Assembly (NCBI RefSeq): GCF_000612545.2
Contig: NZ_CP097800.1
Coordinates: 1,612,001 to 1,676,000 of the forward strand
Direction: 5' to 3'
Length of the DNA stretch: 64,000 nucleotides
Source of the DNA: Streptomyces sp. PCS3-D2
GTDB taxonomy: Bacteria > Actinomycetota > Actinomycetes > Streptomycetales > Streptomycetaceae
This document shows positions 44,313 to 55,238 of the stretch, in pieces. Each line of letters opens with the position of its first letter. Position 1 is the first letter of the stretch. The notes under the pieces are model-generated. The model was given only the letters and a program-made list of their open reading frames with translations, made no database searches and was not told where the DNA came from. The translations under genes and the position numbers were made by a program.

Positions 44313-45257
44313 TCAGAACTCGATGCGCTCGCGGCGGGTGGCGCGCAGCGTGATGACGGAAAGGATCATGGTGAGGACGAGCATGACCACGCCCATGGCG
44401 CAGGCGTAGCCGCTCTTGCCGAAGTAGAGGAAGTTCCTCATGAGCACCGTGGCCATGACCTCGCTGTGGTGGTCGGGGCCGCCGCCGAACTGGCCGGAGG
44501 TCATGGTCGACACCAGGACGAACATGTCCATCGCGGCGATGCCCAGGTAGACCGCGGAGGTCTGCACGGAGTCCCACAGCAGGGGCAGGGTGACCCTGAA
44601 GAACGTCTGGGCGCGGCCGGCGCCGTCGAGGAGGGCCGCCTCGTAGATGTCCTTGGGGACGGACTGCATGGCCGCGGAGAACAGGACCAGGTAGAAGCCC
44701 ACTCCGTGCCAGACCACCACCAGGAGCAGGCACCACAGGACGAGCCTGGGCTCGTTCAGCCATTCGATCGGATGCATCCGGTCGACGATGCCGAGCCGGA
44801 TGAGGACGCCGTTGAGGAGGCCGCCCTCGTCGGTGCGGTACACGGCGCCGAAGAGCACCGCGAGGATGGCGAGGGAGAGGACCTGCGGGAAGAAGTAGAC
44901 GACCTTGTAGAGGCGTGAGCCCGCCACGCCCTGCACACCGCCGGCCCCGCCCCGCCCGCCCGCGTTCACCATGAAGGCGAAGAAGAGGGCGAGCAGGATG
45001 GTGACCACCGGCACGAACACCAGGAGCAGCAGGTTGTTCCAGAGGGCCCCGCGGAAGACCTCGTCCTTCATCAGGGCGGAGTAGTTGTCGATGCCGACGA
45101 AGTCGAACGTCGGCGACTGGCCCGTCCAGTTGGTGAAGGAGTAGCCGAACGTCTGTACGTACGGCCAGATGACGAAGGTCAGATAGAGCGCGAGGGGTGC
45201 GATGAGGAAGCCGGCGATGAAGCCGGTCCGCCCCCTGCCCTGGACTACTTGGCTCAT
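44313..45257 (-). CDS. ngcF: Sugar ABC transporter permease (NgcF-like)
   Basis: 314 residues, MalF-type with six helices, starting M-S-Q-V-V-Q-G-R-G-R-T-G-F. The EAA motif is E-A-A-L-L-D-G-A-G-R-A-Q-T-F-F. It pairs with NgcG to form the membrane channel. It lies 42 nt after the ngcE stop, so all three genes are one operon read leftward. Confidence 0.87.
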   Translation of the reverse strand: MSQVVQGRGRTGFIAGFLIAPLALYLTFVIWPYVQTFGYSFTNWTGQSPTFDFVGIDNYSALMKDEVFRGALWNNLLLLVFVPVVTILLALFFAFMVNAGGRGGAGGVQGVAGSRLYKVVYFFPQVLSLAILAVLFGAVYRTDEGGLLNGVLIRLGIVDRMHPIEWLNEPRLVLWCLLLVVVWHGVGFYLVLFSAAMQSVPKDIYEAALLDGAGRAQTFFRVTLPLLWDSVQTSAVYLGIAAMDMFVLVSTMTSGQFGGGPDHHSEVMATVLMRNFLYFGKSGYACAMGVVMLVLTMILSVITLRATRRERIEF

Positions 45258-45299
45258 GGTGTCCGTCCCTGGTGTGCCGGTGACCGGTGGGGCCTGCTG

Positions 45300-46730
45300 T
45301 CAGCTGCGACGGTTGTTCTTGGCGTTGGGATCCTGCGCCGCCTTGTCGACCGCCGCCTGGGCCCGCTTGATCCACTCCTTCGGCTGAATCCGCTTGGCCA
45401 TCAGCTCGTTGGACGCGTCCTGGATCGCCGTGTCCATCTCGCTGTACCAGTCGGGGTAAAGGTAATTGAAGGTGTTCGTTCCCGCCGCCTTGAGGGCGGC
45501 CACCGCCGACTGGGTGCCGGGCCGCAGCGTGACGCCCGGGTCCACGCCGTCCTTGACGACGGTGAGCGAGTTGGCCTGCTGGGCGAAGATGGTCGACCAT
45601 TCCCGGGACAGCATCGAACGGATGAACTCCAGGCCGCCCGGCTTGTTGGCCGCCTTCTCGGGGACGATGAACGGCTCGCCGGCACCGGCCCGGATGGCCT
45701 CGAAGGGCAGCTTGCTGTCCGCGAGCAGCGGGACCGGGAGGAACTGCATGTCGAAGTCGTCGGGCGTCTGCTTGAGCTGCTCGTTCTCCAGCCAGGAGCC
45801 GGACGGGATGAAGGCGGCCTTGTACTGGTTCCAGGCGGTCTGGGACTCGGTGTGGGTCAGGCCGTTCGTCCCCGGGAGGAGCAGGTCCTTCTCGACCACC
45901 TCGTAGACCGCCTCGACGGCGGCGAGGGCGGCCGCGTTGCCCTCGAAGGCGTTGGGCTCCAGGTTGTCGATCGCCTTCATGGCGTCCAGGCCGCCCTTCT
46001 TGGCGATCAGGTCCATGATGACGACGTTGATGTAGTACGGGTACTTGCCCTGGTGGGCGAGGCCGCCGAGGCCGGCCTCCTTCGCCTTGGCGCAGATCGC
46101 GAGGAACTCGTCCCAGGTCCGGGGCGGCGTCCAGCCCTTCTCCTTGAAGAGCTTCCCGGAGTACCAGAATCCGTAGACCGTGTAGACGTAGTTCAGCGAG
46201 ACGAACTTGCCGCCCTGCGTGCCCTGTTCGATGGTGCCCGCGATGAGCGTGTCCCGGACCTTCTTGCTCGGGTCGTCGAGGGAGGGGGCATCCAGCACCG
46301 GCGTGAGGTCCGCGAGCTGGTTGCTCTTGAAGAGCACGTCCAGCTTGATCTTCTGGGCTCCGGAGTTGTCGACCACGTCCGGCGGATTGCCGCCGTTGAA
46401 GCGGGTCTGCAGCTTTCCGGTGATCTCCTGGGTGCCGAGGTGGGAGCTGGTCGTGCCCCACTTCTTGTCGAAGGCGGCCTCCCAGGCCTTCGCGTAGTCG
46501 TCGCCGAAGCCGCCCTTGAAGACGACGACGTCCATCGTGCCGCCCTTCGCGACACCGAAGGGGTTCTCCTTGGACACGACCCCCTTGTCGGGACCCTTCG
46601 TCGTGTCCTCACCGCCGGAGGCGCAGGCGGACAGGAAGCTCATCGTCGGCACGCTGATCAGTCCGAGCGCTGCGGAACGCTTGATCAGATCACGGCGGCC
46701 GAGGCCCTCACCAGTGGATCCCATGCTCAT
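45300..46730 (-). CDS. ngcE: Sugar-binding lipoprotein (NgcE-like), Tat signal
   Basis: 476 residues from ATG 46730 (GGCGAGGA upstream; second ATG at 46724). The N-terminus G-R-R-D-L-I-K-R-S-A-A-L-G is a twin-arginine signal that ends in a lipobox L-S-A-C, so a folded lipoprotein is exported. The rest is a type-1 extracellular solute-binding fold with W-D-E-F, Y-G-F-W-Y-S-G-K and P-S-G-S-W-L-E landmarks. By synteny it binds GlcNAc or diacetylchitobiose. Promoter region carries a DasR-like site. Confidence 0.88.
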   Translation of the reverse strand: MSMGSTGEGLGRRDLIKRSAALGLISVPTMSFLSACASGGEDTTKGPDKGVVSKENPFGVAKGGTMDVVVFKGGFGDDYAKAWEAAFDKKWGTTSSHLGTQEITGKLQTRFNGGNPPDVVDNSGAQKIKLDVLFKSNQLADLTPVLDAPSLDDPSKKVRDTLIAGTIEQGTQGGKFVSLNYVYTVYGFWYSGKLFKEKGWTPPRTWDEFLAICAKAKEAGLGGLAHQGKYPYYINVVIMDLIAKKGGLDAMKAIDNLEPNAFEGNAAALAAVEAVYEVVEKDLLLPGTNGLTHTESQTAWNQYKAAFIPSGSWLENEQLKQTPDDFDMQFLPVPLLADSKLPFEAIRAGAGEPFIVPEKAANKPGGLEFIRSMLSREWSTIFAQQANSLTVVKDGVDPGVTLRPGTQSAVAALKAAGTNTFNYLYPDWYSEMDTAIQDASNELMAKRIQPKEWIKRAQAAVDKAAQDPNAKNNRRS

Positions 46731-46859
46731 GTCCTCGCCTTCGTCAGGAGTGTGAAGGAGGCCGGAAATCGCGGCAGTTACCGTGCATGCGGGCATCACC
46801 GCAGGTCCCCCGGCATCCCCCGGCCCGGAGCCGCTCGTCACGCGGCGGCCCGGACGGGC

Positions 46860-46875
46860 ACAGGTATAGTCCACT
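46860..46875 (-). promoter_or_regulatory. DasR-responsive-element-like site over the ngcE promoter
   Basis: ACAGGTATAGTCCACT agrees at 13 of 16 positions with the dre consensus ACTGGTCTAGACCACT. On the minus strand, TTGCTC is followed after 17 nt by CTATAC, a reasonable -35/-10 pair; the -10 is inside the site. DasR represses chitin/GlcNAc uptake genes, so binding here would fit NgcEFG. The match was made by eye against a remembered consensus. The remaining 46731-47052 gap holds no gene. Confidence 0.5.
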
Positions 46876-46978
46876 TCCGCTCGGCTGAGCAAGATCGTGC
46901 ACAAGGATCGTTCCCGGCTTTTCCGAGTTGAGACCTGTCCGTCACCTGAGACCGTCGCCGCCGCCGCACGGAACGACA

Positions 46979-47011
46979 AGGGCCGTACCCCCTCGTCGGG
47001 GGTACGGCCCT
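46979..47011 (-). terminator. Terminator of acnA
   Basis: AGGGCCGTACCCCC (46979-46992), loop TCGTC, then GGGGGTACGGCCCT (46998-47011), 14 perfect pairs, 41 nt after the acnA stop. It insulates the ngc promoter from the aconitase transcript. Confidence 0.88.
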
Positions 47012-47052
47012 ATGGTGCCGACAGACGGCGGATCGCTCCGCCTGGCGCGCCC

Positions 47053-49836
<2,784 letters not shown>

Positions 49837-49837
49837 C

Positions 49838-49856
49838 TAAGGTAAGGCTAAGTTAG
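49838..49856 (-). promoter_or_regulatory. Iron-box-like site upstream of acnA
   Basis: TAAGGTAAGGCTAAGTTAG fits the DtxR/DmdR/IdeR iron-box pattern TWAGGTWAGSCTWACCTWA at 16 of 19 positions. It is 70 nt upstream of the GTG. Iron-dependent control of an iron-sulfur TCA enzyme is known in other actinobacteria, so the site is plausible. The left half is perfect, the right half degenerate. Confidence 0.45.
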
Positions 49857-49900
49857 GTAGTCCTTACCAGCGGGGGCGGCTGCGGTACGCCTTGGGCAGA

Positions 49901-49918
49901 TATCTCGATGTCGAGATA
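49901..49918. promoter_or_regulatory. 18-bp palindrome, TamR-operator candidate
   Basis: TATCTCGATGTCGAGATA: perfect 8-bp arms around TG. In S. coelicolor the MarR-family regulator TamR, which responds to citrate and trans-aconitate, controls the aconitase gene. A MarR-type palindrome in the aconitase upstream region makes TamR the first candidate. Identity is inference from location and symmetry. Confidence 0.5.
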
Positions 49919-50062
49919 ACTCTAGTACATGTCCGGGCGCGACGACGAGGCACGCCCCTTGACCGCTCTCATCCAATCGAGGCGTTTACTCACCGAACCC
50001 AGTCGTTCGGCCTTCCGTCTCAGTGAACCTAGTCGTGCGGGCAATCGCACTGGGGGTTCTGG

Positions 50063-50840
50063 GTGGCCGTACCGGCTGGGGTGGATCTTGCAGGTCTGTA
50101 CGTCGAGCTGTCGTACGTGGACGCGGTAGGCGAGCGACAGCGATGTCCGCTGGTGGACTGTGCGACGGCCCGTTTCGAGGACGTAGGGCCGGTGCGGCCG
50201 TTTCGGTGGTCGCGTGGTGAGCGTCACTTCTCGGGCTGGTACTGGGCGGCGACGACCGGGCAGCATGTCGGCTTCGAGTCCTGGCTGGAACGGGACCGGC
50301 TTCTGCTCATGGACTTCGACCCGATGGTGGCAGGGATCGCCTCGCAGCCCTTCTGGCTGCACTGGCACGACGGGCTGCGAGAGCGTCGGCACGCTCCGGA
50401 CTACTTCGTACGCCGCGTGGACGGCTCGGCGGTGGTGATCGATGTGCGCGCGGACGAGCGGATCGAGCCGAAGGACGTGGAGGCGTTCGAGGCGACACGG
50501 GTGGCCTGCACCCAGGCGGGCTGGGGCACCGGAGGCGGTGTTGCTGGCGAATGTCCGGTGGCTGTCGCGCTATCGGCACCCGCGGTGCCTGCACCGCACC
50601 ACTGCGGACCACCTGCGGGAGATCTTCGCGACACCGAGGCCGCTACTGCCCGGGGCAGACGCGGCGGGTGACCGGCTCGCGACGCTGCCCGCGCTGTTCC
50701 ATCTGCTCTGGCTCCAGGAACTGGTCGCCGAGGACCTTTCGGGCCAGTTGCTGGGCCCTCGCACGGTCGTGGGCCTGGCCGGAAGGTTCACCAACCTGCT
50801 GCCAGGCAGCTCGCCGGACACGCAGGCAGAGCGAAACTGA
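50063..50840 (+). pseudogene. TnsA-like transposase endonuclease subunit, frame-disrupted
   Basis: From GTG 50063 the protein reads a TnsA-type N-terminal nuclease: G-F-E-S-W-L-E-R-D (Glu), H-A-P-D-Y-F (Asp) and V-V-I-D-V-R-A-D near residue 125. After C-T-Q-A-G-W (about 50521) the frame breaks. The homologous continuation V-L-L-A-N-V-R-W-L-S-R-Y-R-H-P-R-C resumes in a second frame to TGA 50838-50840. Family members normally have a few extra residues at this joint, so a small deletion is likely. No TnsB/TnsC-type partner genes follow. It is a relic of a Tn7-like or TnsA-associated cassette. Confidence 0.65.
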
Positions 50841-51180
50841 AGTCGCTCAAAAATCCGCATGCGCCGCATGCGGCGCCCTGTTCACCAAAGCACAGCAGCG
50901 CAATCCGACTCGTCGTTGGTGCTCAAGAAGCTGTAGGAACTGGGCATACACCCAGCGCAAGCGTCCCGAAGGATCATCCCCTTCGACCCTTCCACCGAGG
51001 CTGAAGCAGCCGGCGAAATGCACTGTCTGCTCGACTCCCCTCAAGCACAAGGGCAGCGGACCTCGACGCCGGACATGTTCCATGACCTGCCGCCAGAAAG
51101 CACTCCGCCTGCGCAAACAGGCTCCGCTCGACGTGGAGAACAGACCGGCGCAGCAGGCTCACTCAATCCACAGTCCCTGA
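50839..51180 (+). CDS. Tandem zinc-finger ORF, start not identified
   Basis: Directly after the TnsA-like stop a new frame encodes two related Cys4 modules: C-A-A-C-G...R-R-W-C-S-R-S-C-R-N-W-A-Y (first Cys codon at 50860) and C-T-V-C-S...R-R-T-C-S-M-T-C-R-Q-K-A, each ending in a basic helix. The internal similarity argues that the frame is real. No ATG, GTG or TTG with a ribosome site precedes it, so it may rely on coupling to the upstream gene or be a decayed end of a longer protein. Nucleic-acid binding is likely. Family not recognised. Confidence 0.4.
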   Translation, partial: EVAQKSACAACGALFTKAQQRNPTRRWCSRSCRNWAYTQRKRPEGSSPSTLPPRLKQPAKCTVCSTPLKHKGSGPRRRTCSMTCRQKALRLRKQAPLDVENRPAQQAHSIHSP

Positions 51181-51588
51181 GGCGACCGCGTCAATCCCTG
51201 ATGCCCGCAGCTTGCGGGCCAGGAGCTCCATCTCGGGCAGCGTCCCTGAGTACTGCCCGCTGAGGACCTGCTCCAGCACGGCCTTGACGCCGTCCAGGCC
51301 GATGCCGAGTTCCGCTCGCAGCACCCGCATGATGATGGCGCTGCTCGCTGGCGCGCTTACCCGCAGCCGCGCGCGGCCACGCTCGGAGAGCAGTCGGCTA
51401 CGCAGATCATCCGGCAGGTCACCGCCGCAAACAGCCAGGGCGAGCCCGCAGGACGAACACGTCGACTCAACATCCCACCGCAGCGTCTCGCCCACCAGCG
51501 CCTGGACACCGCACCACTCTGCCTCGACACCGCACCCCTGGCACACAGCGGAGTACCTGACGGACTCGACCAAGATCGACTTTTCCAT
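51163..51588 (-). CDS. Hypothetical protein with N-terminal zinc ribbon
   Basis: 141 residues from ATG 51588. C-Q-G-C-G...C-S-S-C-G near residues 16-48 form a four-cysteine zinc ribbon. The C-terminal half is helical (I-I-M-R-V-L-R-A-E-L-G-I-G-L-D-G-V-K-A-V-L-E). It converges on the zinc-finger ORF, overlapping its end by 18 nt. No homologue recognised. The lower GC around its start and its position beside transposon relics suggest acquired DNA. Confidence 0.5.
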   Translation of the reverse strand: MEKSILVESVRYSAVCQGCGVEAEWCGVQALVGETLRWDVESTCSSCGLALAVCGGDLPDDLRSRLLSERGRARLRVSAPASSAIIMRVLRAELGIGLDGVKAVLEQVLSGQYSGTLPEMELLARKLRASGIDAVASGTVD

Positions 51589-52224
51589 GATTCCCCCCCC
51601 TCACCAGAGAAGAGGGTAAGCGGCAAGTCGAACATCTTCCTGGGCTCCAACTCTCGGCATCGAACCCGCCAGCCCACGGTCCACGGCCGCACCGATGCCT
51701 CACGCAGCTGTCTCACTCAATCCAGTCCATGCAGGTCCACGAGATCCGGGCGACTGACTTCGCTGAGACAGGACACCCCTGTGCCGTCTCGTCGAGGGTC
51801 GAGCGTTCCGGGCGGAGGCCGGTGGCGGCTGGGCGGCTGGGCGACTGGGCGGCTGGGCGGCTGGGCGGCGCCAACGAGACTCGCAGCGTCGCGGAGCAGG
51901 AAGGGCCTGCGGTCGATCCGCCGCTCCCTCTACTGCATCACCCGTATCCGGGCGCGCAACCACCGCGGCGACGGCGCGTGGACCGAAGCGGACCGCACGC
52001 ACCTGCGCCGCAGGCCGTCCCCCCTTCGGCGAGCCGGCCCGCCCTCACGCCGTGGGCTGCCGGAGGGCGCCGGGGGCGGCATGCACCCGCATCGACTCGC
52101 CGGGCGGCGCAGCGCCAGTCGGCGTGTCGCCCACCAGGCCCGCACCGCGCCGCCCCTTCCGGCCGAGGAAACGGGCGGGGCCGTGTTGCGTCGTCGCGAT
52201 TCAGCGGCCTGGACGGACCAGGCG
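51589..52224. other. 636-nt stretch without a supportable gene
   Basis: Several frames are open because of high GC, but none has a ribosome site, consistent third-position bias or a recognisable domain. It contains the tandem repeat at 51826-51865. Probably debris between mobile-element remnants. Confidence 0.4.
51826..51865. repeat. 8-bp tandem repeat, five copies
   Basis: CGGCTGGG repeated five times, the third copy reading CGACTGGG. If translated it would give R-L-G-G-W-type repeats, but no gene is supported here. Confidence 0.7.
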
Positions 52225-52821
52225 TCAGAGATGCCTGGCAGGTGCGGTGGCTTCCGCTCGCCCGTCGGCCCGGCTTCGCCGAACCCACCAGCTCCACGCC
52301 GTGTGCCCGATGAGAGCCCCGGCTACGACACATGCTGCGACGCGCGTCACGTTCCAGGTCGCAGAGAAAACCGGCCCCTGCACGTCCGCCTCCACGCTCA
52401 ACCGCCGGGTCGCCTCGAAGAAGGCGATGAACGGAACGAGCAGACGGAACAGAAGGCCGCCGACTCCGGGCGTCCGCGCCATGTTCCCGACGAACCCCAA
52501 AGGCGCACCGAACACGAAAGCCGCTGTTCCCCACACGAGAATCCGCCCGTCCTTGAAGGCGCCGGATTCCCACTGCACTCCAGCAGGGACGGGGGTGGCA
52601 GCTTCCATTCCGGCTGGAAGGGCGGGATTCATGTCCTTGAAAAGGTAGTAGGCGGCCACACCCACGGCCAGGCCCGAGGATGCCAGCAACGCAGACTCGA
52701 TGGTGGACCGACGGGAGCAACCCACCAGTAACGCATAGCAGGCCCAGGGCCAGCCACTGGAAAAGACCGTACTCATGACCACGCAAACGGCATTGCCCCC
52801 TTTCCCGGCAAAGGGGCCCAC
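52225..52821 (-). CDS. Hypothetical membrane protein
   Basis: 198 residues from GTG 52821; ATG 52776 (M-S-T-V-F-S-S) is an alternative. Hydrophobic helices are at about residues 22-37, 45-62, 95-112, 128-142 and 157-175 (I-L-V-W-G-T-A-A-F-V-F-G-A-P-L-G-F-V is the clearest). The C-terminus is basic. It resembles short Streptomyces membrane proteins of unknown function. Divergent from the SUKH gene; no ribosome site strongly favours either start. Confidence 0.55.
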   Translation of the reverse strand: MGPFAGKGGNAVCVVMSTVFSSGWPWACYALLVGCSRRSTIESALLASSGLAVGVAAYYLFKDMNPALPAGMEAATPVPAGVQWESGAFKDGRILVWGTAAFVFGAPLGFVGNMARTPGVGGLLFRLLVPFIAFFEATRRLSVEADVQGPVFSATWNVTRVAACVVAGALIGHTAWSWWVRRSRADGRAEATAPARHL

Positions 52822-52959
52822 CAGGCCTAGGCCGCCTCTTTTGGATCTTGCAGGGCTCCGGAGACGGGGCCCTGGAGATTCGCTGCAGAGACCGTCCTCG
52901 TAGGTTGGGCCTTGAGACGAGCGCCGCGCAGTGCGGGCGGCGGGACGAAGGGTGGGGAC

Positions 52960-53511
52960 ATGCGCGGGACGGAAGCGGTGGCGGCACTTGCCGAGCTCAT
53001 GCCGGTGACTGTCGGGGTCGACGAGCAGGTCGACTGGGACGAGGTCGAGGCAGCCTGGGGGACCCGGTTCCCCTCGGACTACGTCCGCTTCATGGAGGTG
53101 TACGGGTCGGGGGCGATCAGCGACGGAATCAGCATCCTGCTGCCGTCACTGCGGGCCGAGGGATACCCCTACAGGGACGGCCCGGGCTTGCGGGACGAGA
53201 CGGAGAACGCCCGCGAGACCTGGGAGATGTGCCGGGACGGCGCCGACTTCGACGTGGACCCCGAGTCCATCGTGGCCTGGGCCGTGACGTCGGGCGCGGA
53301 CATCTACTGCTGGGTAACCACGGACGAGGACCCGGATCGATGGCCGGTCCTGATCTGCGGACGACACACCGACCCCGAGATGCAGTTGCACCCTCTCGGC
53401 ATGGCCGAGTTCCTTCATCGGCTCCTGAGTGATGCGGTGTTCCGAAAGGGGAAGATCAGTACCTCCCTGCAGGACGAGGTGTCCTTCGTCAACTGGCGGA
53501 ACGAACTATAG
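52960..53511 (+). CDS. SMI1/KNR4 (SUKH) family protein
   Basis: 183 residues from ATG 52960. Core features of the SUKH fold: V-D-W-D-E-V-E-A-A-W-G-T-R-F-P-S-D-Y-V-R-F-M-E-V-Y-G near the start, then G-I-S-I-L-L-P, W-A-V-T-S-G-A-D-I-Y-C-W and a final M-A-E-F-L-H-R-L-L helix. SUKH proteins are common immunity partners of contact-dependent or secreted polymorphic toxins, but some act elsewhere. No toxin gene is adjacent, so this could be an orphan immunity gene carried in by the mobile block. Confidence 0.8.
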   Translation: MRGTEAVAALAELMPVTVGVDEQVDWDEVEAAWGTRFPSDYVRFMEVYGSGAISDGISILLPSLRAEGYPYRDGPGLRDETENARETWEMCRDGADFDVDPESIVAWAVTSGADIYCWVTTDEDPDRWPVLICGRHTDPEMQLHPLGMAEFLHRLLSDAVFRKGKISTSLQDEVSFVNWRNEL

Positions 53512-53525
53512 GCCGCATATTCGGA

Positions 53526-54041
53526 TCACCTTGCTGACCAGATGAAGATGGCGGCGAGGTGGAGTCCGGCGAGATAGATGGTTGCGTTCTTGTCGTAGCG
53601 AGTGGCCAGGCCACGCCACTGCTTGAGTTTGTTGATGCACCGCTCAACGGTGTTCCGCCGCTTGTAAGCCTCACGGTCGAAGGCTGGCGGGCGGCCGCCG
53701 AACCGGCCCAGCCGCTTGCGGTTCACGGCCTGGTCGGCGGGCTGCGGGATCACCGCCCGGATCCCGCGCCGCCTAAGGTGACGGCGGATTGCCCGGGACG
53801 AGTAGGCCTTGTCGGCCAGGACGAGGTCCGGCGTGATCCTGGGACGGCCGATCCGCCGGGGCACACGTAGGCGGGCCATGACCTGAGGGAACGCCGGTGC
53901 GTCACCGGCCTGGCCGGGCGTGATAACGAACGCCAAAGGCCGGCAGCGGCCGTCGGCGACGAGGTGGATCTTCGTGGTCAGCCCACCGCGGGAGCGGCCG
54001 AGGTTCGCATCCGTGACGGCCCTTGACCGGGACGACATCAC
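53526..54041 (-). pseudogene. Truncated IS5-family transposase (DDE C-terminal part)
   Basis: 171 residues. L-G-R-S-R-G-G-L-T-T-K-I-H-L-V-A-D-G begins the catalytic domain. L-V-L-A-D-K-A-Y-S-S carries the second Asp and Y-K-R-R-N-T-V-E-R-C-I-N-K-L-K the Glu, as in Streptomyces IS5-group elements. The upstream half, with the first DDE Asp and DNA-binding domain, is missing: homology stops near 54000, where the next gene's end overlaps. Inactive unless helped in trans. The intact terminal inverted repeat should be just right of 53511 (around TCGGATCACCTTGC). Confidence 0.8.
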
Positions 54042-54928
54042 TCCGTCGAGGCCAGAATGCGGTCGAGGGTCCGGCGCCCCGTGCCGCTCATCACCGGGTT
54101 GCTCTCGGCGTAGTACCAGACGAGGCCCATCGCCTGTTCAAAGGCCCACGCCGTGCCGCGCGCCCACTCCAGATCGTCGCAGGCCAGTGTCCGCCGAAGC
54201 ACTTCCCGTGGACCGGGCTCCAGCAGGTGCCAGGCACTGACCAGATCCAGCGCGGGGTCGGCCGGGCCGAAGCCGCCGGTGTCGAGGACGCCACTGAGCC
54301 GGCCTCCCGCGACCAGTACGTTGCCGGGAATCAGGTCGCCGTGGCTCATCACGTCGGCGCCCGTGCGCGGCAACTCCCGGAAGCGGCTCCACAGCCGGCG
54401 CAGCCGGGGTACGTCGAGCAGCCCCTCGCTCTCCTCGAAGCACTGCGCCATCCACTCGTCGTGGTGGGCGAGAACGCCGCCCCGGTTGTCGCCGCTGAAA
54501 CGCCGCCCCCGCGTCTCGGCGTTCCGCAGGGCCGCGATGAAGGCGGCGAGGTCCTCGGCGAATGCGTCCGACCCGCTCGGATCGGCATCGAGGGCGACCG
54601 TTCCCGGCAGCCATGTCTGGACCGACCACGGCATGGGGTAGCCCGCTCCGGGCTGTCCCGTGGCGACGGGTTCCGGGACGGGGAACCGGGACACCTGCGC
54701 CAGCTCCGCGCTCGCCCGTGCCTCCTGTTCCAGAACGGCCAGCGCCTCGGCGGCGTCGGTCGGGCGCAGCGGGAAACGCGCGGAGAGGCCCTCCCCGACG
54801 CGGAAGATGGCGTTGACCGTTCCGGTCGATGGCAGGGGCCGGATCGCCTCGCCGCTCCACTGGGGGAACTGTTCTTGAACCAGGGCCGCCACGATGTCGG
54901 TGGTCACGTCCACTTGGTCGACGTGCAT
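54038..54928 (-). CDS. Aminoglycoside-phosphotransferase-family kinase
   Basis: 296 residues from ATG 54928. Brenner motif V-M-S-H-G-D-L-I-P-G-N-V-L-V (catalytic Asp and metal Asn, about 189-202), followed by G-V-L-D-T-G-G-F-G-P-A-D-P in place of the usual I-D-W/F (activation Asp). N-lobe R-F-P-L-R with Glu in L-E-Q-E-A-R. The closest flavour is the macrolide/aminoglycoside phosphotransferases of Streptomyces. It could inactivate an antibiotic or phosphorylate a metabolite. The end overlaps the truncated transposase, suggesting IS-linked rearrangement. Confidence 0.8.
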   Translation of the reverse strand: MHVDQVDVTTDIVAALVQEQFPQWSGEAIRPLPSTGTVNAIFRVGEGLSARFPLRPTDAAEALAVLEQEARASAELAQVSRFPVPEPVATGQPGAGYPMPWSVQTWLPGTVALDADPSGSDAFAEDLAAFIAALRNAETRGRRFSGDNRGGVLAHHDEWMAQCFEESEGLLDVPRLRRLWSRFRELPRTGADVMSHGDLIPGNVLVAGGRLSGVLDTGGFGPADPALDLVSAWHLLEPGPREVLRRTLACDDLEWARGTAWAFEQAMGLVWYYAESNPVMSGTGRRTLDRILASTE

Positions 54929-55102
54929 GGTCAATCCCGCAGGCCCTTCCACTGGTCCGGTTCGACACGACGTGAGCGGTTCCGATCGACCGGCACACAG
55001 CCAGTATTCAGGCGCCGGGTTCCGGATCAACCGGGTTTCCTTCGGCCGACAGGCGCCTCGGACGTTCCGGCCGCCGCGGGCCGCATCCGCGGCTTCGGGG
55101 CA

Positions 55103-55152
<50 letters not shown>

Positions 55153-55238
55153 CGAGCGGTCGTCCGCGGTCGTCCCCGGTCACCCGGGCCGTGCCCTGAC
55201 GGGCGGGCGCGTCCCCGGTGCACCCTCCGCGGCGCGAC

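Noticed and set aside
51729-52313. A possible protein over the CGGCTGGG repeat
   Set aside because: Composition is Arg/Pro/Ala noise in every frame and no start signal is present.
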